This document shows, in pieces, positions 40,614 to 48,795 of a DNA stretch of 64,000 nucleotides (within the stretch, counting starts at the first letter, position 1; each line of letters begins with the position of its first letter). Under the pieces are notes generated by a model. It searched no databases. It was not told the origin of the DNA and saw only the letters and a list, made by a program, of their open reading frames with translations. The position numbers and the translations under genes are program-made. The stretch comes from Cellulomonas sp. JZ18 (GTDB lineage: Bacteria; Actinomycetota; Actinomycetes; Actinomycetales; Cellulomonadaceae). The stretch lies in the NCBI RefSeq assembly GCF_009720485.1, contig NZ_CP045245.1, forward strand, positions 3,038,001 through 3,102,000, in the 5' to 3' direction.

Positions 40614-41536
40614 GACGCCCCGCCCGTGAGGCCGTCGACGATCGTGCGCACGTCGTGCCGGACGAGGTCGAGGTAGGTCGGCACGGGCCCGTCCTCGGTG
40701 GTCAGGGAGTCGACGTAGAGCACGCCGCCGAACCGTGCGCCGGTGGCCTCCACGACCTGCTGCATCGCGGCGTCGGACACGGTGGACTCGCAGAAGACGG
40801 CGGGCACGTCGCGCTCGCGGACGAACTCGATGACGGCGGCGACCTGCTGCGGCGTCGCCTGCTGCTCGGCGTTGACCGGCCACACGTAGCGCTCGGCCAG
40901 CCCGGCGTCCCGGGCGAGGTAGGAGAACGCGCCCTCGCACGTGACCAGCGCGCGCTGCGGCTCGGGCACGGCGGCGAGCCCGTCGACGAGCTCGGCCTGC
41001 ACCTCGCGCAGCTCGGCGCGGTAGGCGTCGGCGTTCGCGCGCACGTCGTCGGCGTGCTCGGGCACGAGCTCGACGAGCGCGTCGGCGATGTTCTCGACGT
41101 AGAGCTCGACGTTGGCCGGGCTCATCCACGCGTGCGGGTTGGGCGTGCCCGCGTACGCGTCGTCGGCGATGTCGATCACCTCGACGCCCTGCGAGACGAC
41201 GACGTGCGGCACGTCCGCGTCCTGCACGAACTGCGCGAACCACGCCTCGAGGTTGAGGCCGTTGTCGAGGACGAGGTCCGCGCCGGCGGCACGGCGCAGG
41301 TCGCCCGGGGTCGGCTCGTACCCGTGCACCTCGACGCCCGGCTTCGTCAGCGACTCGACGCGCACGTGCTCGCCGCCGACGTTGCGGGCGACGTCCGCCA
41401 GCACCGTGAACGTCGTCAGGACGAGCGGACGGCCGTCGTCCGCACCGCGCGCGCGGGCCGGCACGCACGCCGCGAGCAGCGCGAGGACGACCACGAGGGC
41501 GGGCACCGGAGCGGCCCTGCGGACGAAGTTCGGCAT
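40610..41536 (-). CDS. Metal-binding lipoprotein, manganese type (MntC/PsaA/TroA family)
   Basis: The 308-residue cluster A-I binding protein has a signal peptide ending in LLAAC. Candidate ligands are the His in EVHGYEPTPGD, the His in NPHAWMSPAN, the Glu in TCEGAFSYLARD, and a C-terminal Asp near LYVDSLTTEDGP. Zinc-specific ZnuA proteins have His at the third site and a His-rich loop; here there is Glu and no such loop, so manganese (or iron) is more likely. The ATG at 41536 has no ribosome site. A -10-like TACAGT ends seven bases upstream, implying a leaderless mRNA. A triple half-site operator covers this region. Confidence 0.88.
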   Translation of the reverse strand: MPNFVRRAAPVPALVVVLALLAACVPARARGADDGRPLVLTTFTVLADVARNVGGEHVRVESLTKPGVEVHGYEPTPGDLRRAAGADLVLDNGLNLEAWFAQFVQDADVPHVVVSQGVEVIDIADDAYAGTPNPHAWMSPANVELYVENIADALVELVPEHADDVRANADAYRAELREVQAELVDGLAAVPEPQRALVTCEGAFSYLARDAGLAERYVWPVNAEQQATPQQVAAVIEFVRERDVPAVFCESTVSDAAMQQVVEATGARFGGVLYVDSLTTEDGPVPTYLDLVRHDVRTIVDGLTGGAS

Positions 41537-41555
41537 ACCGAAAACTGTAGTTCGG
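41529..41555. promoter_or_regulatory. Promoter and metalloregulator-like operator of the manganese importer
   Basis: Three half-sites alternate: TTCGG (41529-41533), CCGAA (41538-41542) and TTCGG (41551-41555). The first pair forms TTCGG-4-CCGAA over the start codon; the second pair flanks the -10 (TACAGT on the minus strand, 41549-41544). A repressor bound here would block the promoter. A DtxR/MntR-family regulator fits the gene's role, but that is inferred. Confidence 0.6.
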
Positions 41556-41703
41556 AGTGCCGGGCAGGGCGAGCGCAGACCCACGGCGCGGCCGTCCCTC
41601 GCATCGTGCAGGCGCACCGGTCGCCCCGCCCGGCGAGCGGCCGACGCTGCCCGCAGCCAGCGCGGCGGGCGTCCTCGCGCGCCGGCGGACCGACCCGGGA
41701 CCG

Positions 41704-41748
41704 CGCGACGAGGGCCGCCCACCCGGTGGGGGGACGGCCCTCGTCGCG
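41704..41748 (-). terminator. phoH terminator hairpin
   Basis: A 14-bp perfect inverted repeat (41704-41717 with 41735-41748), with a further C/G-rich inner stem, lies 13 bases downstream of the phoH stop (41761) on the minus strand. It separates phoH from the metal importer. Confidence 0.75.
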
Positions 41749-41760
41749 GGACGGGCGGCG

Positions 41761-43197
41761 CTACGCCTCGATGCCCTCGAACAGCTCGGTGACGAGCGCC
41801 GCGACGGGCGACCGCTCGGAGCGGGTGAGCGTCACGTGGGCGAACAGCGGGTGCCCCTTGAGGGCCTCGATCACCGCCGCGACCCCGTCGTGCCGGCCCA
41901 CGCGCAGGTTGTCGCGCTGCGCGACGTCGTGCGTCAGCACGACCCGCGAGGACTGCCCGATCCGGGACAGCACCGTGAGCAGCACGTTGCGCTCGAGCGA
42001 CTGGGCCTCGTCGACGATGACGAACGCGTCGTGCAGGGACCGCCCGCGGATGTGCGTGAGCGGCAGGACCTCGAGCAGGTCCCGGTCGAGGACCTCCTCG
42101 ACGACCTCCTTGCTCACGAGCGCGCCGAGCGTGTCGAACACCGCCTGCGCCCACGGGTTCATCTTCTCGGCCTCGCTGCCGGGCAGGTACCCGAGGTCCT
42201 GCCCGCCCACCGCGTACAGCGGCCGGAACACCATGACCTTGCGGTGCTGACGCCGCTCGAGCACCGCCTCGAGGCCCGCGCACAGCGCCAGCGCCGACTT
42301 GCCCGTCCCCGCCCGGCCGCCCAGCGAGACGATCCCGACCGACTCGTCGAGCAGCAGGTCGATCGCGATCCGCTGCTCCGCCGAGCGGCCGTGCACGCCG
42401 AACACGTCCTGGTCGCCGCGCACGAGCTGCACGTGCTTGTCGGCGGTGACCCGGCCGAGCGCCGACCCGCGGGGACTGTGGAGCACCAGGCCCGTGTGGC
42501 ACGGCAGGTCCTGCGGCGAGCCCGCGAGCGCGGACGCCGGCACCGGCACCTCGGCGAGCGGCAGCGACTCGTGCTCCCACAGCGCGGCCATCTGCTGCTC
42601 GGTCAGGTCGAGGGCGTCCATGCCCGTCCACCCCGAGTCCACGGCGAGCTCGGCGCGGTACTCCTCGGCGCGCAGGCCGACCGCCGACGCCTTGATCCGC
42701 ATCGGCAGGTCCTTCGAGACGACCGTGACGTCGCGCCCCTCCGCCGCCAGGTTCGCGGCGACGGACAGGATCCGCGTGTCGTTGTCGCCGAGCCGGAAGC
42801 CCGCCGGCAGCACCCGGTCGTCCACGTGGTTGAGCTCGACGCGCAGCGTGCCGCCCTCGTCGCTCACCGGCACGGGTGCGTCGAGGCGGCCGTGGCGCAC
42901 CCGCAGGTCGTCGAGCAGACGCAGGGCGGTGCGCGCGAAGTAGCCGAGCTCGGCGTGGTGCCGCTTGGCCTCCAGCTCGGTGATGACGACGACCGGGAGG
43001 ACGACGTCGTGCTCGGCGAACCGGCGGATCGCGCGCGGGTCGGACAGCAGCACCGACGTGTCGAGCACGTACGTGAGGCGGCCGTCGTCGAGGGTGGCGT
43101 CGTCGGGGGCGGCGCGGTCGGGAGCGGTGCCACCCAGGTGGGCGTCGGTCCGCGGTGTGCGGGCGTCCCCCGGGTCGTGCTGCGAGGTGTGGTCCAC
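41761..43197 (-). CDS. phoH2: PhoH2-type PIN-domain RNase/RNA helicase
   Basis: The 478-residue protein has an N-terminal PIN RNase domain with acidic residues in [21 protein letters not shown] and [13 protein letters not shown] linker is followed by a PhoH ATPase domain with Walker [12 protein letters not shown] and Walker [14 protein letters not shown]. In mycobacteria PhoH2 unwinds and cuts RNA and is paired with a small upstream antitoxin-like peptide, PhoAT. The GTG at 43197 has GGAGGGAG six bases upstream; the open frame continues upstream but without conserved sequence. A small open frame with its own ribosome site precedes it (43218-43340). Confidence 0.93.
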   Translation of the reverse strand: MDHTSQHDPGDARTPRTDAHLGGTAPDRAAPDDATLDDGRLTYVLDTSVLLSDPRAIRRFAEHDVVLPVVVITELEAKRHHAELGYFARTALRLLDDLRVRHGRLDAPVPVSDEGGTLRVELNHVDDRVLPAGFRLGDNDTRILSVAANLAAEGRDVTVVSKDLPMRIKASAVGLRAEEYRAELAVDSGWTGMDALDLTEQQMAALWEHESLPLAEVPVPASALAGSPQDLPCHTGLVLHSPRGSALGRVTADKHVQLVRGDQDVFGVHGRSAEQRIAIDLLLDESVGIVSLGGRAGTGKSALALCAGLEAVLERRQHRKVMVFRPLYAVGGQDLGYLPGSEAEKMNPWAQAVFDTLGALVSKEVVEEVLDRDLLEVLPLTHIRGRSLHDAFVIVDEAQSLERNVLLTVLSRIGQSSRVVLTHDVAQRDNLRVGRHDGVAAVIEALKGHPLFAHVTLTRSERSPVAALVTELFEGIEA

Positions 43198-43217
43198 GGC
43201 AGGCTCCCTCCGGCGCG

Positions 43218-43340
43218 TCAGCGCCTGGTCGGGCGCCTCCTGCACGGGCACGCGGCGTACCGCGTCCGGCAGTCGGCGACGGGACGGGGTCGGCCGGCCG
43301 AGGGCCGGGTCCGGCCCTCCTCCCGGAGCACTGGCTCCAT
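43218..43340 (-). CDS. Possible 40-residue leader peptide upstream of phoH
   Basis: This candidate starts at the ATG at 43340 with GGGAGG seven bases upstream, and stops 20 bases before the phoH start. The peptide is very basic with three cysteines (ending in [10 protein letters not shown]). A -10-like TACGTT (minus, 43387-43382) would start the mRNA about 35 bases before it. It has no recognised domain. Mycobacterial phoH2 also has a small upstream gene, but I cannot show that the two are related. Chance coding in GC-rich DNA remains quite possible. Confidence 0.3.
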   Translation of the reverse strand: MEPVLREEGRTRPSAGRPRPVADCRTRYAACPCRRRPTRR

Positions 43341-43486
43341 GGGCTGGCCTCCCGGGACGACGGGCGTCGTCCTCGGGCAGGAACGTAACCCCGCGCCCGG
43401 GGGCGGCTGCGCACGTGACGCACGACACGCTCGTGCCGTCACGCGATGTTCACCCGGCGGTCGCCGGGGCCTCGACGGGCCGCCGG

Positions 43487-44248
43487 TCAGCGGCCGAGCC
43501 GGCGCTCCCGCTGCCCGTACGCGCGCAGCGCGCGCAGGAAGTCGACGCGGCGGAAGTCGGGCCAGTACGCCTCGCAGAAGTAGAACTCCGAGTGCGCGCT
43601 CTGCCACAGCAGGAAGCCGCCGAGCCGCTGCTCGCCCGACGTGCGGATGACCAGGTCGGGGTCGGGCTGACCCTTCGTGTACAGGTGCTCGGCGATGTGC
43701 TCGACGTCGAAGCCCTCGGCGAGCTCGTCGAGGCTCGTGCCCGCCTCGGCGTGGTGCCGCAGGAACGAGCGGACGGCGTCGGCGATCTCCCGGCGCCCGC
43801 CGTACCCGACCGCGGCGTTGACGTGCAGCCCCTCGACGTCCGCCGTCGCCTCCTCCGCCGCCTTGAGCGCGGCCGCGGTGCGCGGCGGCAGCATCTCCAG
43901 CGCGCCGACGGCCTGGATCCGCCAGCGCCGCTCGGCCGCGAGCTCGCCCACGACGTCCTCGATGACGGCGAGCAGCGGCTCGAGCTCCTCCGGGTCGCGC
44001 GCGAGGTTGTCCGTGGAGAGCATCCAGAGCGTCACGACCTCGACCCCGACGTCCTCGCTCCAGTGCAGCAGGTCGCTGATCTTGTCCGCCCCGCGCCGGT
44101 GCCCGTGCGCGGACGAGAGGCCGCTGCTGCGCGCCCACCGCCGGTTGCCGTCGAGGATGACCCCGATGTGCCGCGGCATCTGCGCGGCCGGCAGCGACGC
44201 CGCGAGCCGTCGCTCGTAGAGTCCGTACAGCGGGTGCGGCAGGCGCAC
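43487..44248 (-). CDS. uppS: Cis-prenyltransferase, short-chain Z-FPP synthase type
   Basis: The protein has 253 residues. The catalytic motif HIGVILDGNRRWAR is near residues 27-40, followed by NAAVGYGGRREI, RTSGEQRLGGFLLWQ and a closing FRRVDFLRALRAYGQRERR. It closely resembles M. tuberculosis Rv1086, which makes C15 Z,E-farnesyl diphosphate, more than the decaprenyl enzyme Rv2361c. I choose the GTG at 44248 because GGGAGG lies six bases upstream; the GTG at 44287 overlaps a -10-like TAGCGT (44291-44286). It is divergent from trhA, as Rv1086 is from Rv1085c. Confidence 0.93.
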   Translation of the reverse strand: MRLPHPLYGLYERRLAASLPAAQMPRHIGVILDGNRRWARSSGLSSAHGHRRGADKISDLLHWSEDVGVEVVTLWMLSTDNLARDPEELEPLLAVIEDVVGELAAERRWRIQAVGALEMLPPRTAAALKAAEEATADVEGLHVNAAVGYGGRREIADAVRSFLRHHAEAGTSLDELAEGFDVEHIAEHLYTKGQPDPDLVIRTSGEQRLGGFLLWQSAHSEFYFCEAYWPDFRRVDFLRALRAYGQRERRLGR

Positions 44249-44359
44249 GCGGATCCTCCCGGTGGGACGAGGCGGGGACGCGCTCACGCTACTCGCCGGG
44301 ACCCCGCGCGCGGGCCCGTGCGGGGCCGCACCGCGTCGACAGCGACCCTACGGGCGCGT

Positions 44360-44379
44360 AACCTACGGTGACGTAGGTT
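44360..44379. promoter_or_regulatory. Perfect palindrome upstream of trhA
   Basis: AACCTACG and CGTAGGTT (8-bp arms) flank a 4-base centre, 26 bases before the trhA start. A dyad of this size suits a TetR-type dimer. It lies between divergent trhA and uppS and could affect both. No regulator gene is adjacent. Confidence 0.6.
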
Positions 44380-44405
44380 GTGGAGGGACGGAGGCGGACG
44401 CACGC

Positions 44406-45140
44406 ATGAGCAGCACCCCCGCAGGGCACGAGCGAGGCAGCGGCGACAGCGGCGTCCAGCGCGCGGCGGACGCCGTGGGCGACGCCGTCGAGCAGGTCGT
44501 CGAGCAGGTCAAGCCGCGACTGCGGGGCTGGATCCACGCCGGCGTCGCGCCGCTCGTGCTCGTCGCGTCGGTCGTCCTCGTCGCCGTCTCCCCCACCGCC
44601 GCCGCACGCTGGTCGACGGCCGTCTTCGGGGTCTCCGCCGTGCTGCTCTTCGGCACCAGCGCGGTCTACCACCGCGGCCGCTGGTCACCGCGCGTCGCGG
44701 CCGTCCTGCGGCGGCTGGACCACACGAACATCTTCCTCATCATCGCGGGCACCTACACGCCGCTCGCGGTGCTGCTGCTGCCGTCGTCGACCGCGCGGGT
44801 GCTGCTCGCCGTCGTCTGGTCCGGGGCCCTCGTGGGCCTGCTCGCGCGCGTGTTCTGGCTCAACGTACCCCGCTGGCTGTACGTGCCGATCTACGTCGCG
44901 CTGGGGTGGGTCGCCGTCGGGTTCCTGCCGCAGTTCTGGCGGACCGGCGGGCCCGGGATCGTGTGGCTCGTCGCGGCCGGCGGGCTGGCGTACACCGTCG
45001 GCGCCCTGGTCTACGGCCTCAAGCGCCCGAACCCCAGCCCCCGCTGGTTCGGCTTCCACGAGGTCTTCCACGCCCTGACGGTCGTCGGGTACGGCTGCCA
45101 CTACGCCGCCGTGTGGATCGCCGCCGCCCGGGCCGCCTGA
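44406..45140 (+). CDS. trhA: Hemolysin III family membrane protein (TrhA/PAQR)
   Basis: The 244-residue protein has seven membrane helices after a polar N-tail of about 50 residues. The family's metal-binding residues are visible in SAVYHRGRWS, RRLDHTNIFLIIAGTYTPLA and FHEVFHALTVVGYGCHY. TrhA proteins in bacteria affect membrane-lipid energetics rather than lysing cells. ATG start at 44406. A strong 20-base palindrome sits just upstream. Rv1085c is the likely counterpart in M. tuberculosis. Confidence 0.92.
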   Translation: MSSTPAGHERGSGDSGVQRAADAVGDAVEQVVEQVKPRLRGWIHAGVAPLVLVASVVLVAVSPTAAARWSTAVFGVSAVLLFGTSAVYHRGRWSPRVAAVLRRLDHTNIFLIIAGTYTPLAVLLLPSSTARVLLAVVWSGALVGLLARVFWLNVPRWLYVPIYVALGWVAVGFLPQFWRTGGPGIVWLVAAGGLAYTVGALVYGLKRPNPSPRWFGFHEVFHALTVVGYGCHYAAVWIAAARAA

Positions 45141-45195
45141 CCCCGCTCCCTCGCCCCACCGAGCGCGCCGGGTACCGCGCGAGGGCACCGGGTAC

Positions 45196-45233
45196 CGGGC
45201 GAGCGCACCGGTCACGACCGCCGCGCTCGCCCG
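45196..45233. terminator. Bidirectional terminator between trhA and the nitrilase gene
   Basis: An 11-bp perfect outer stem (45196-45206 with 45223-45233) has an additional inner GGTC/GACC pairing. It is placed between convergent genes. Confidence 0.6.
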
Positions 45234-45261
45234 ACGACCGGCGCGGTCGGCGGTGGGGCGC

Positions 45262-46131
45262 TCAGGTGCGCGGGACCACCGTGTAGCGGCGGTTCGCGAG
45301 GGACGGGTTGCGCTCGCGGACGGCCGTCAGGGCCGCCGCGTCCAGGTCCACGGTGCGCACCTGCGGCGTCTCGTCGAGCTCGAGGCCGACGACGCCGTCG
45401 GGCCCCACGACGAGCGAGCGCCCCACGACGCCGCGCCCGGCCTGGCCGACCGCGACGACCGCCGCGGTGTTCTCGATCGCGCGCGCGGCGGCGAGCGTCC
45501 GCCAGTGCATCGCCTTGTGCGGACCGGGCGCCCACGCGGCGGGGACCACGAGCACGTGCGCACCCGCGTCCACGAGGCGACGCGCCGACTCGGGGAAGCG
45601 CAGGTCGTAGCAGGTCATGACGCCGAACCGCAGCCCGGCGACGTCGAGCACCAGGGGCGGTGCGTCGGCCGGGCCGGCCACGAAGCGGTCGGACTCGCGC
45701 TGGCCGAACGCGTCGTACAGGTGCACCTTGCGGTAGACGCCCGCCAGGGACCCGTCGGCGGCGACCCCCACCACGGCGTTGACCGCGCGGGCGGCGCCGT
45801 CACCGTCCTGGCCCGTGGGCGTCGTGCCCGTGAGCGTCGTACCGGGCAGCGTCGTGCCCGCCAGCACCGCGACACCGCCGCGCGCCGCCTCCTCCCGCAG
45901 CGCGGTGACGAACGGGCCGTCGAGCGGCTCGGCCAGGTCCGGCCCGACGCCGCGCGGGTCGAACGCCGACGCGTACTCGGGCAGCACCACGACGTCCGCG
46001 CGGACGCGCGCGGCCTCGCGCACGGCGTCGCGCGCGACCTCGACGTTCGCGGCGCGGTCCGTGCCCACCTGCAGCTGCGCGACGGTGACCCGCACCGCGG
46101 GGCGCACCGGCGCGCCCCGACCGTCGCTCAC
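45262..46131 (-). CDS. Carbon-nitrogen hydrolase (nitrilase superfamily amidase)
   Basis: The 289-residue protein shows the Glu-Lys-Cys triad of the family: Glu in VVVLPEYAS, Lys in VYRKVHLYD and Cys in GVMTCYDLRFPE. These hydrolyse amides such as deaminated glutathione or omega-amides; the substrate here is unknown. A short Thr/Gly/Pro insertion (about residues 92-108) is repetitive. It starts at a GTG overlapping the stop of the small membrane protein, and is coupled to mca through it. A link with thiol or amide turnover is tempting but not shown. Confidence 0.85.
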   Translation of the reverse strand: MSDGRGAPVRPAVRVTVAQLQVGTDRAANVEVARDAVREAARVRADVVVLPEYASAFDPRGVGPDLAEPLDGPFVTALREEAARGGVAVLAGTTLPGTTLTGTTPTGQDGDGAARAVNAVVGVAADGSLAGVYRKVHLYDAFGQRESDRFVAGPADAPPLVLDVAGLRFGVMTCYDLRFPESARRLVDAGAHVLVVPAAWAPGPHKAMHWRTLAAARAIENTAAVVAVGQAGRGVVGRSLVVGPDGVVGLELDETPQVRTVDLDAAALTAVRERNPSLANRRYTVVPRT

Positions 46132-46532
46132 GGCGCCCGCGGGACGTCGCGGCCCGGGGTGTCCTGGCCGCCGCCGTCGTCCGCGTCCCCGTCCGCGGAC
46201 GCGTCCGGGGCGGGTGCCGCGGGACGCCCCGCCTCGGTCCGGGCGTCGAGCTCGGTTTGGGCGACGGCCTCCTCCGCGGTCACGGGAGCGGGCCCCGCCG
46301 CGGCGCCGCGCTGCTCCTCCTCCTGCGCGCGCAGCCGGGCCCGGTGGTCCGCACGGCGCATCCGCCGGCTGAACGACACCGCGAGGGCGATCACCGCCGC
46401 CGCCAGCAGGAACGTGACGACGAAGCCGAGGAACCCGGGCGAGCCCTCCTCCGGCGACTCGATGGTCGGTCCGGGCAGCCGCTCGGCGTGCACCACCGCC
46501 GCGAGCAGGACCCCGTGCACGGCGCCGCTCAC
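46128..46532 (-). CDS. Small single-span membrane protein next to mca
   Basis: The 134-residue protein has one membrane helix at about residues 30-50 followed by a basic stretch ([12 protein letters not shown]) and a long Ala/Pro/Asp-rich tail. It starts at a GTG overlapping the mca stop (GTGA) and its own stop overlaps the nitrilase start. M. tuberculosis has a small uncharacterised gene (Rv1083) in the same place after mca, so this is probably its counterpart. No function is known. Confidence 0.75.
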   Translation of the reverse strand: MSGAVHGVLLAAVVHAERLPGPTIESPEEGSPGFLGFVVTFLLAAAVIALAVSFSRRMRRADHRARLRAQEEEQRGAAAGPAPVTAEEAVAQTELDARTEAGRPAAPAPDASADGDADDGGGQDTPGRDVPRAP

Positions 46533-47416
46533 CGGGCCGCCTCCGTCCCGCGGATCCCGGCGAACAGGTCGTCCTCGGGCACCGTCGTCGGCACACGCGA
46601 CTCCGCGAGCTCGAACTCCTCGGTGCGCCAGTGCGCGAGCTCCACCTCGCGCGGGACCGCGAAGAACCAGCCCTCCGGGTCGATCTGCGTGGCGTGCGCG
46701 CGCAGGGCCGCGTCCCGCTGGGGGAAGAAGTCCGCGCACTCGACCCGTGTCGTCACCGGCCGCTCGGGCACCTCGCGGGCCTGGCGCGAGTCGATCCAGT
46801 CGCTGAACGGCGACTCGCCGCCGGCCGCGACGATCGCGTCGTGCACCGTGCGCATCCGCTCCAGGGAGAACCCGTGGTTGTAGTAGAGCTTCAGCGGTGC
46901 CCACGGCTCGCCGCGCCCGCGGTAGCGCTCGGGGTCGCCGGCGGCGGCGAACGCCTCGGCGGAGACGCGGTGGCACATGATGTGGTCCGGGTGCGGGTAG
47001 CCCCCGGTCGGGTCGTACGTCGTCATGACGTGCGGGCGGAACTCGCGGACCAGCTCGACGAGCGGCGCGGAGGCCTCCTCGAGCGGCGTGAGCGCGAAGC
47101 ACCCGTCGGGCAGCGGGGGCAGCGGGTCGCCCTCCGGGAGGCCCGAGTCGACGAAGCCGAGCCAGTGCTGGCGCACGCCGAGGGCGGCGGCCGCCGTCGC
47201 CATCTCCTCGCGGCGGACCGCGCGCATCTCCTCGAGCCCCGCCGGGGCCGGGCCGTAGTGCGGGTTGAGCACGTCCCCGCGCTCACCACCCGTGCAGGTC
47301 ACGACGAGGACGTCGACGCCCTCCGCCGCGTACCGCGCGGTCGTCGCGGCACCCTTGCTGGACTCGTCGTCGGGGTGCGCGTGCACCGCCATGAGCCGAA
47401 GCCGCTCCGTGCTCAC
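46529..47416 (-). CDS. mca: Mycothiol S-conjugate amidase Mca
   Basis: The 295-residue zinc amidase has the motif [14 protein letters not shown] near the N-terminus and the second zinc site in [12 protein letters not shown]. It cleaves mycothiol-toxin conjugates to release mercapturic acids. Compared with MshB it has the Mca features [11 protein letters not shown] and YNHGFS. The GTG at 47416 follows GGGAGG by six bases. Its presence together with mshB shows a complete detoxification thiol system. Rv1082 is the mycobacterial orthologue, and neighbours on both sides match. Confidence 0.95.
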   Translation of the reverse strand: MSTERLRLMAVHAHPDDESSKGAATTARYAAEGVDVLVVTCTGGERGDVLNPHYGPAPAGLEEMRAVRREEMATAAAALGVRQHWLGFVDSGLPEGDPLPPLPDGCFALTPLEEASAPLVELVREFRPHVMTTYDPTGGYPHPDHIMCHRVSAEAFAAAGDPERYRGRGEPWAPLKLYYNHGFSLERMRTVHDAIVAAGGESPFSDWIDSRQAREVPERPVTTRVECADFFPQRDAALRAHATQIDPEGWFFAVPREVELAHWRTEEFELAESRVPTTVPEDDLFAGIRGTEAAR

Positions 47417-47516
47417 CCAGGGCCTCCCGTCACAGGTCGTCGGACGAGGGACAATGATCCCCTACGCACGCCCGCCACCCGCACGACGAGCCGCTCGTCC
47501 CGCCCCAGGAGGTCCC

Positions 47517-47920
47517 GTGGTCGCACCGGCCCCCGCACGCCCGTCGGGCGCTACGGACCGGAGCCCACCGACGCCGCGCGCCGGCTGCAGCGGTGGGGGC
47601 TCGCCGCGCTCGTGGTCCTCGCCATGCTCGTGCTCGGGTGGATCGGCAGCGGCGTGCTGCGCGACCCCGTGCAGTGGAAGACCGTCGGGTTCCGGGTGGA
47701 CGGACCCGCGTCGACCGACGTCACGTTCGACGTCACGACGGACCCCGGGGTGGCCGCGACGTGCCGCGTCCAGGTGCTGTCCGAGTCGTACGCGCAGGTG
47801 GGCGTCCTCGACGTCGAGGTGCCGCCCGCGCAGGAGCGCACGCGCCGCGTGACGGTCACCGTCTCCACGGTCGGGGAGGGCGTCAGCGGTGTCGTGGACT
47901 CCTGCGCGCCGCTGCCCTGA
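47517..47920 (+). CDS. DUF4307 membrane protein, one apparent frameshift
   Basis: The C-terminal part is a clear DUF4307 protein: GRYGPEPTDAARR, one membrane helix (WGLAALVVLAMLVLGWIGSG), then an extracytoplasmic beta domain ending in VVDSCAPLP. The only start with a ribosome site is the GTG at 47517 (AGGAGG four bases upstream), but it is one frame off. Restoring one base at 47546-47548 (a G3 run) gives VVAPAPARPSG-RYGPEP, and a 134-residue protein of normal length. The function is unknown. It is divergent from mca and lies before greA, as Rv1081c does in M. tuberculosis. Confidence 0.8.
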
Positions 47921-48237
47921 CCTGTCTCTCACCTGCCCTGACCTGCCGCTGACCTGCCGCTGACCTGCACCGCAGCCCGCGGCGCGCGACGCCCGCACCC
48001 CGGCGCCGGGCCCGGCGGGCGGGTGGTTCCGGTCGCGCGTCCACCGCGCGGCGGGCCTCCCGGCTACCATGGACGTTTACGCCGCCCCGGTCCGGCGTCG
48101 TACGACAGGTCGACGCGGCCGCGCTGAGACGGCGACACCACCCCGTCCCGCACGCACCGCGTCGCACCCGTGCGCGCCGGGGCGGGCACGACCCGCCGCC
48201 GCGAGGCGGTGGACCCGAGGCAAGGGAAGGAGCGATC
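47921..48237. promoter_or_regulatory. 317-base region with repeats and probable greA promoter
   Basis: No gene is supported here. The first 50 bases hold CTGACCTG repeats (47938-47970). A -10-like TACCAT at 48065-48070 without a good -35 would give greA a leader of about 165 bases, long for such a gene. No known regulatory RNA was recognised. Confidence 0.35.
47938..47970. repeat. Three tandem 11-base repeats after DUF4307
   Basis: Three copies of CTGACCTGCCG, the last ending CAC, begin 17 bases after the DUF4307 stop. An imperfect half copy (CTGACCTG) overlaps the stop codon itself. They look like slippage products. Confidence 0.75.
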
Positions 48238-48723
48238 GTGACCGACACGACTGCGGCCACGTGGCTGACGCAGGAGGCCTACGACCGCCTCAAGGAGGAG
48301 CTCGCGCACCTCGAGACGGTGGGCCGCAAGGAGATCGCGGACCGCATCGCGGCGGCCCGCGACGAGGGCGACCTCAAGGAGAACGGCGGCTACCACGCCG
48401 CCCGCGAGGAGCAGGCCAAGCAGGAGGCCCGCATCCGCGAGCTCAAGGAGAAGCTCCGCAACGTCCAGATCGGCACGCCGCCGGACGACGGCGTCGTCGA
48501 GGCCGGCATGGTCGTCACGGCCGTCGTGGCCGGGGACGAGATGACGTTCCTGCTGGGCTCGCGCGAGATCGCCGGCACCGCCGACATCGACGTCTTCTCC
48601 CCCACGTCGCCGCTCGGTGCGGCCATCTACGGCCGCAAGGTGGGCGACGCGACGACGTACGAGGCGCCGAACGGCCGGCAGATCCCGGTGGAGATCACGG
48701 ACGCGCGCCCGTTCACGGGCTGA
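48238..48723 (+). CDS. greA: Transcription elongation factor GreA
   Basis: The 161-residue protein has an N-terminal coiled coil with the acidic tip DEGDLKENGGYHAAREEQA that enters the RNA polymerase secondary channel and stimulates cleavage of backtracked RNA. A C-terminal FKBP-like domain follows (LGAAIYGRKVGDATTYEAPN). The GTG at 48238 follows AAGGAG by 5 bases. A long two-part hairpin follows its stop. Confidence 0.96.
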   Translation: MTDTTAATWLTQEAYDRLKEELAHLETVGRKEIADRIAAARDEGDLKENGGYHAAREEQAKQEARIRELKEKLRNVQIGTPPDDGVVEAGMVVTAVVAGDEMTFLLGSREIAGTADIDVFSPTSPLGAAIYGRKVGDATTYEAPNGRQIPVEITDARPFTG

Positions 48724-48741
48724 CGCCCGCCCACGCACGCA

Positions 48742-48779
48742 CGACGGCGCCGTGACCCGCCCCGGGTCCGGCGCCGTCG
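48742..48779. terminator. Bidirectional terminator between greA and ilvA
   Basis: An 11-bp outer stem (48742-48752 with 48769-48779) plus a 6-bp inner stem (48754-48759 with 48763-48768) forms a long hairpin. It lies between convergent genes, 18 bases after greA. Confidence 0.75.
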
Positions 48780-48795
48780 GCGTGCGGCGGCAGGG

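Noticed and set aside
47921..48237. Small gene or regulatory RNA in the greA leader
   Set aside because: No frame with a ribosome site and no known RNA motif; short repeats explain part of it.
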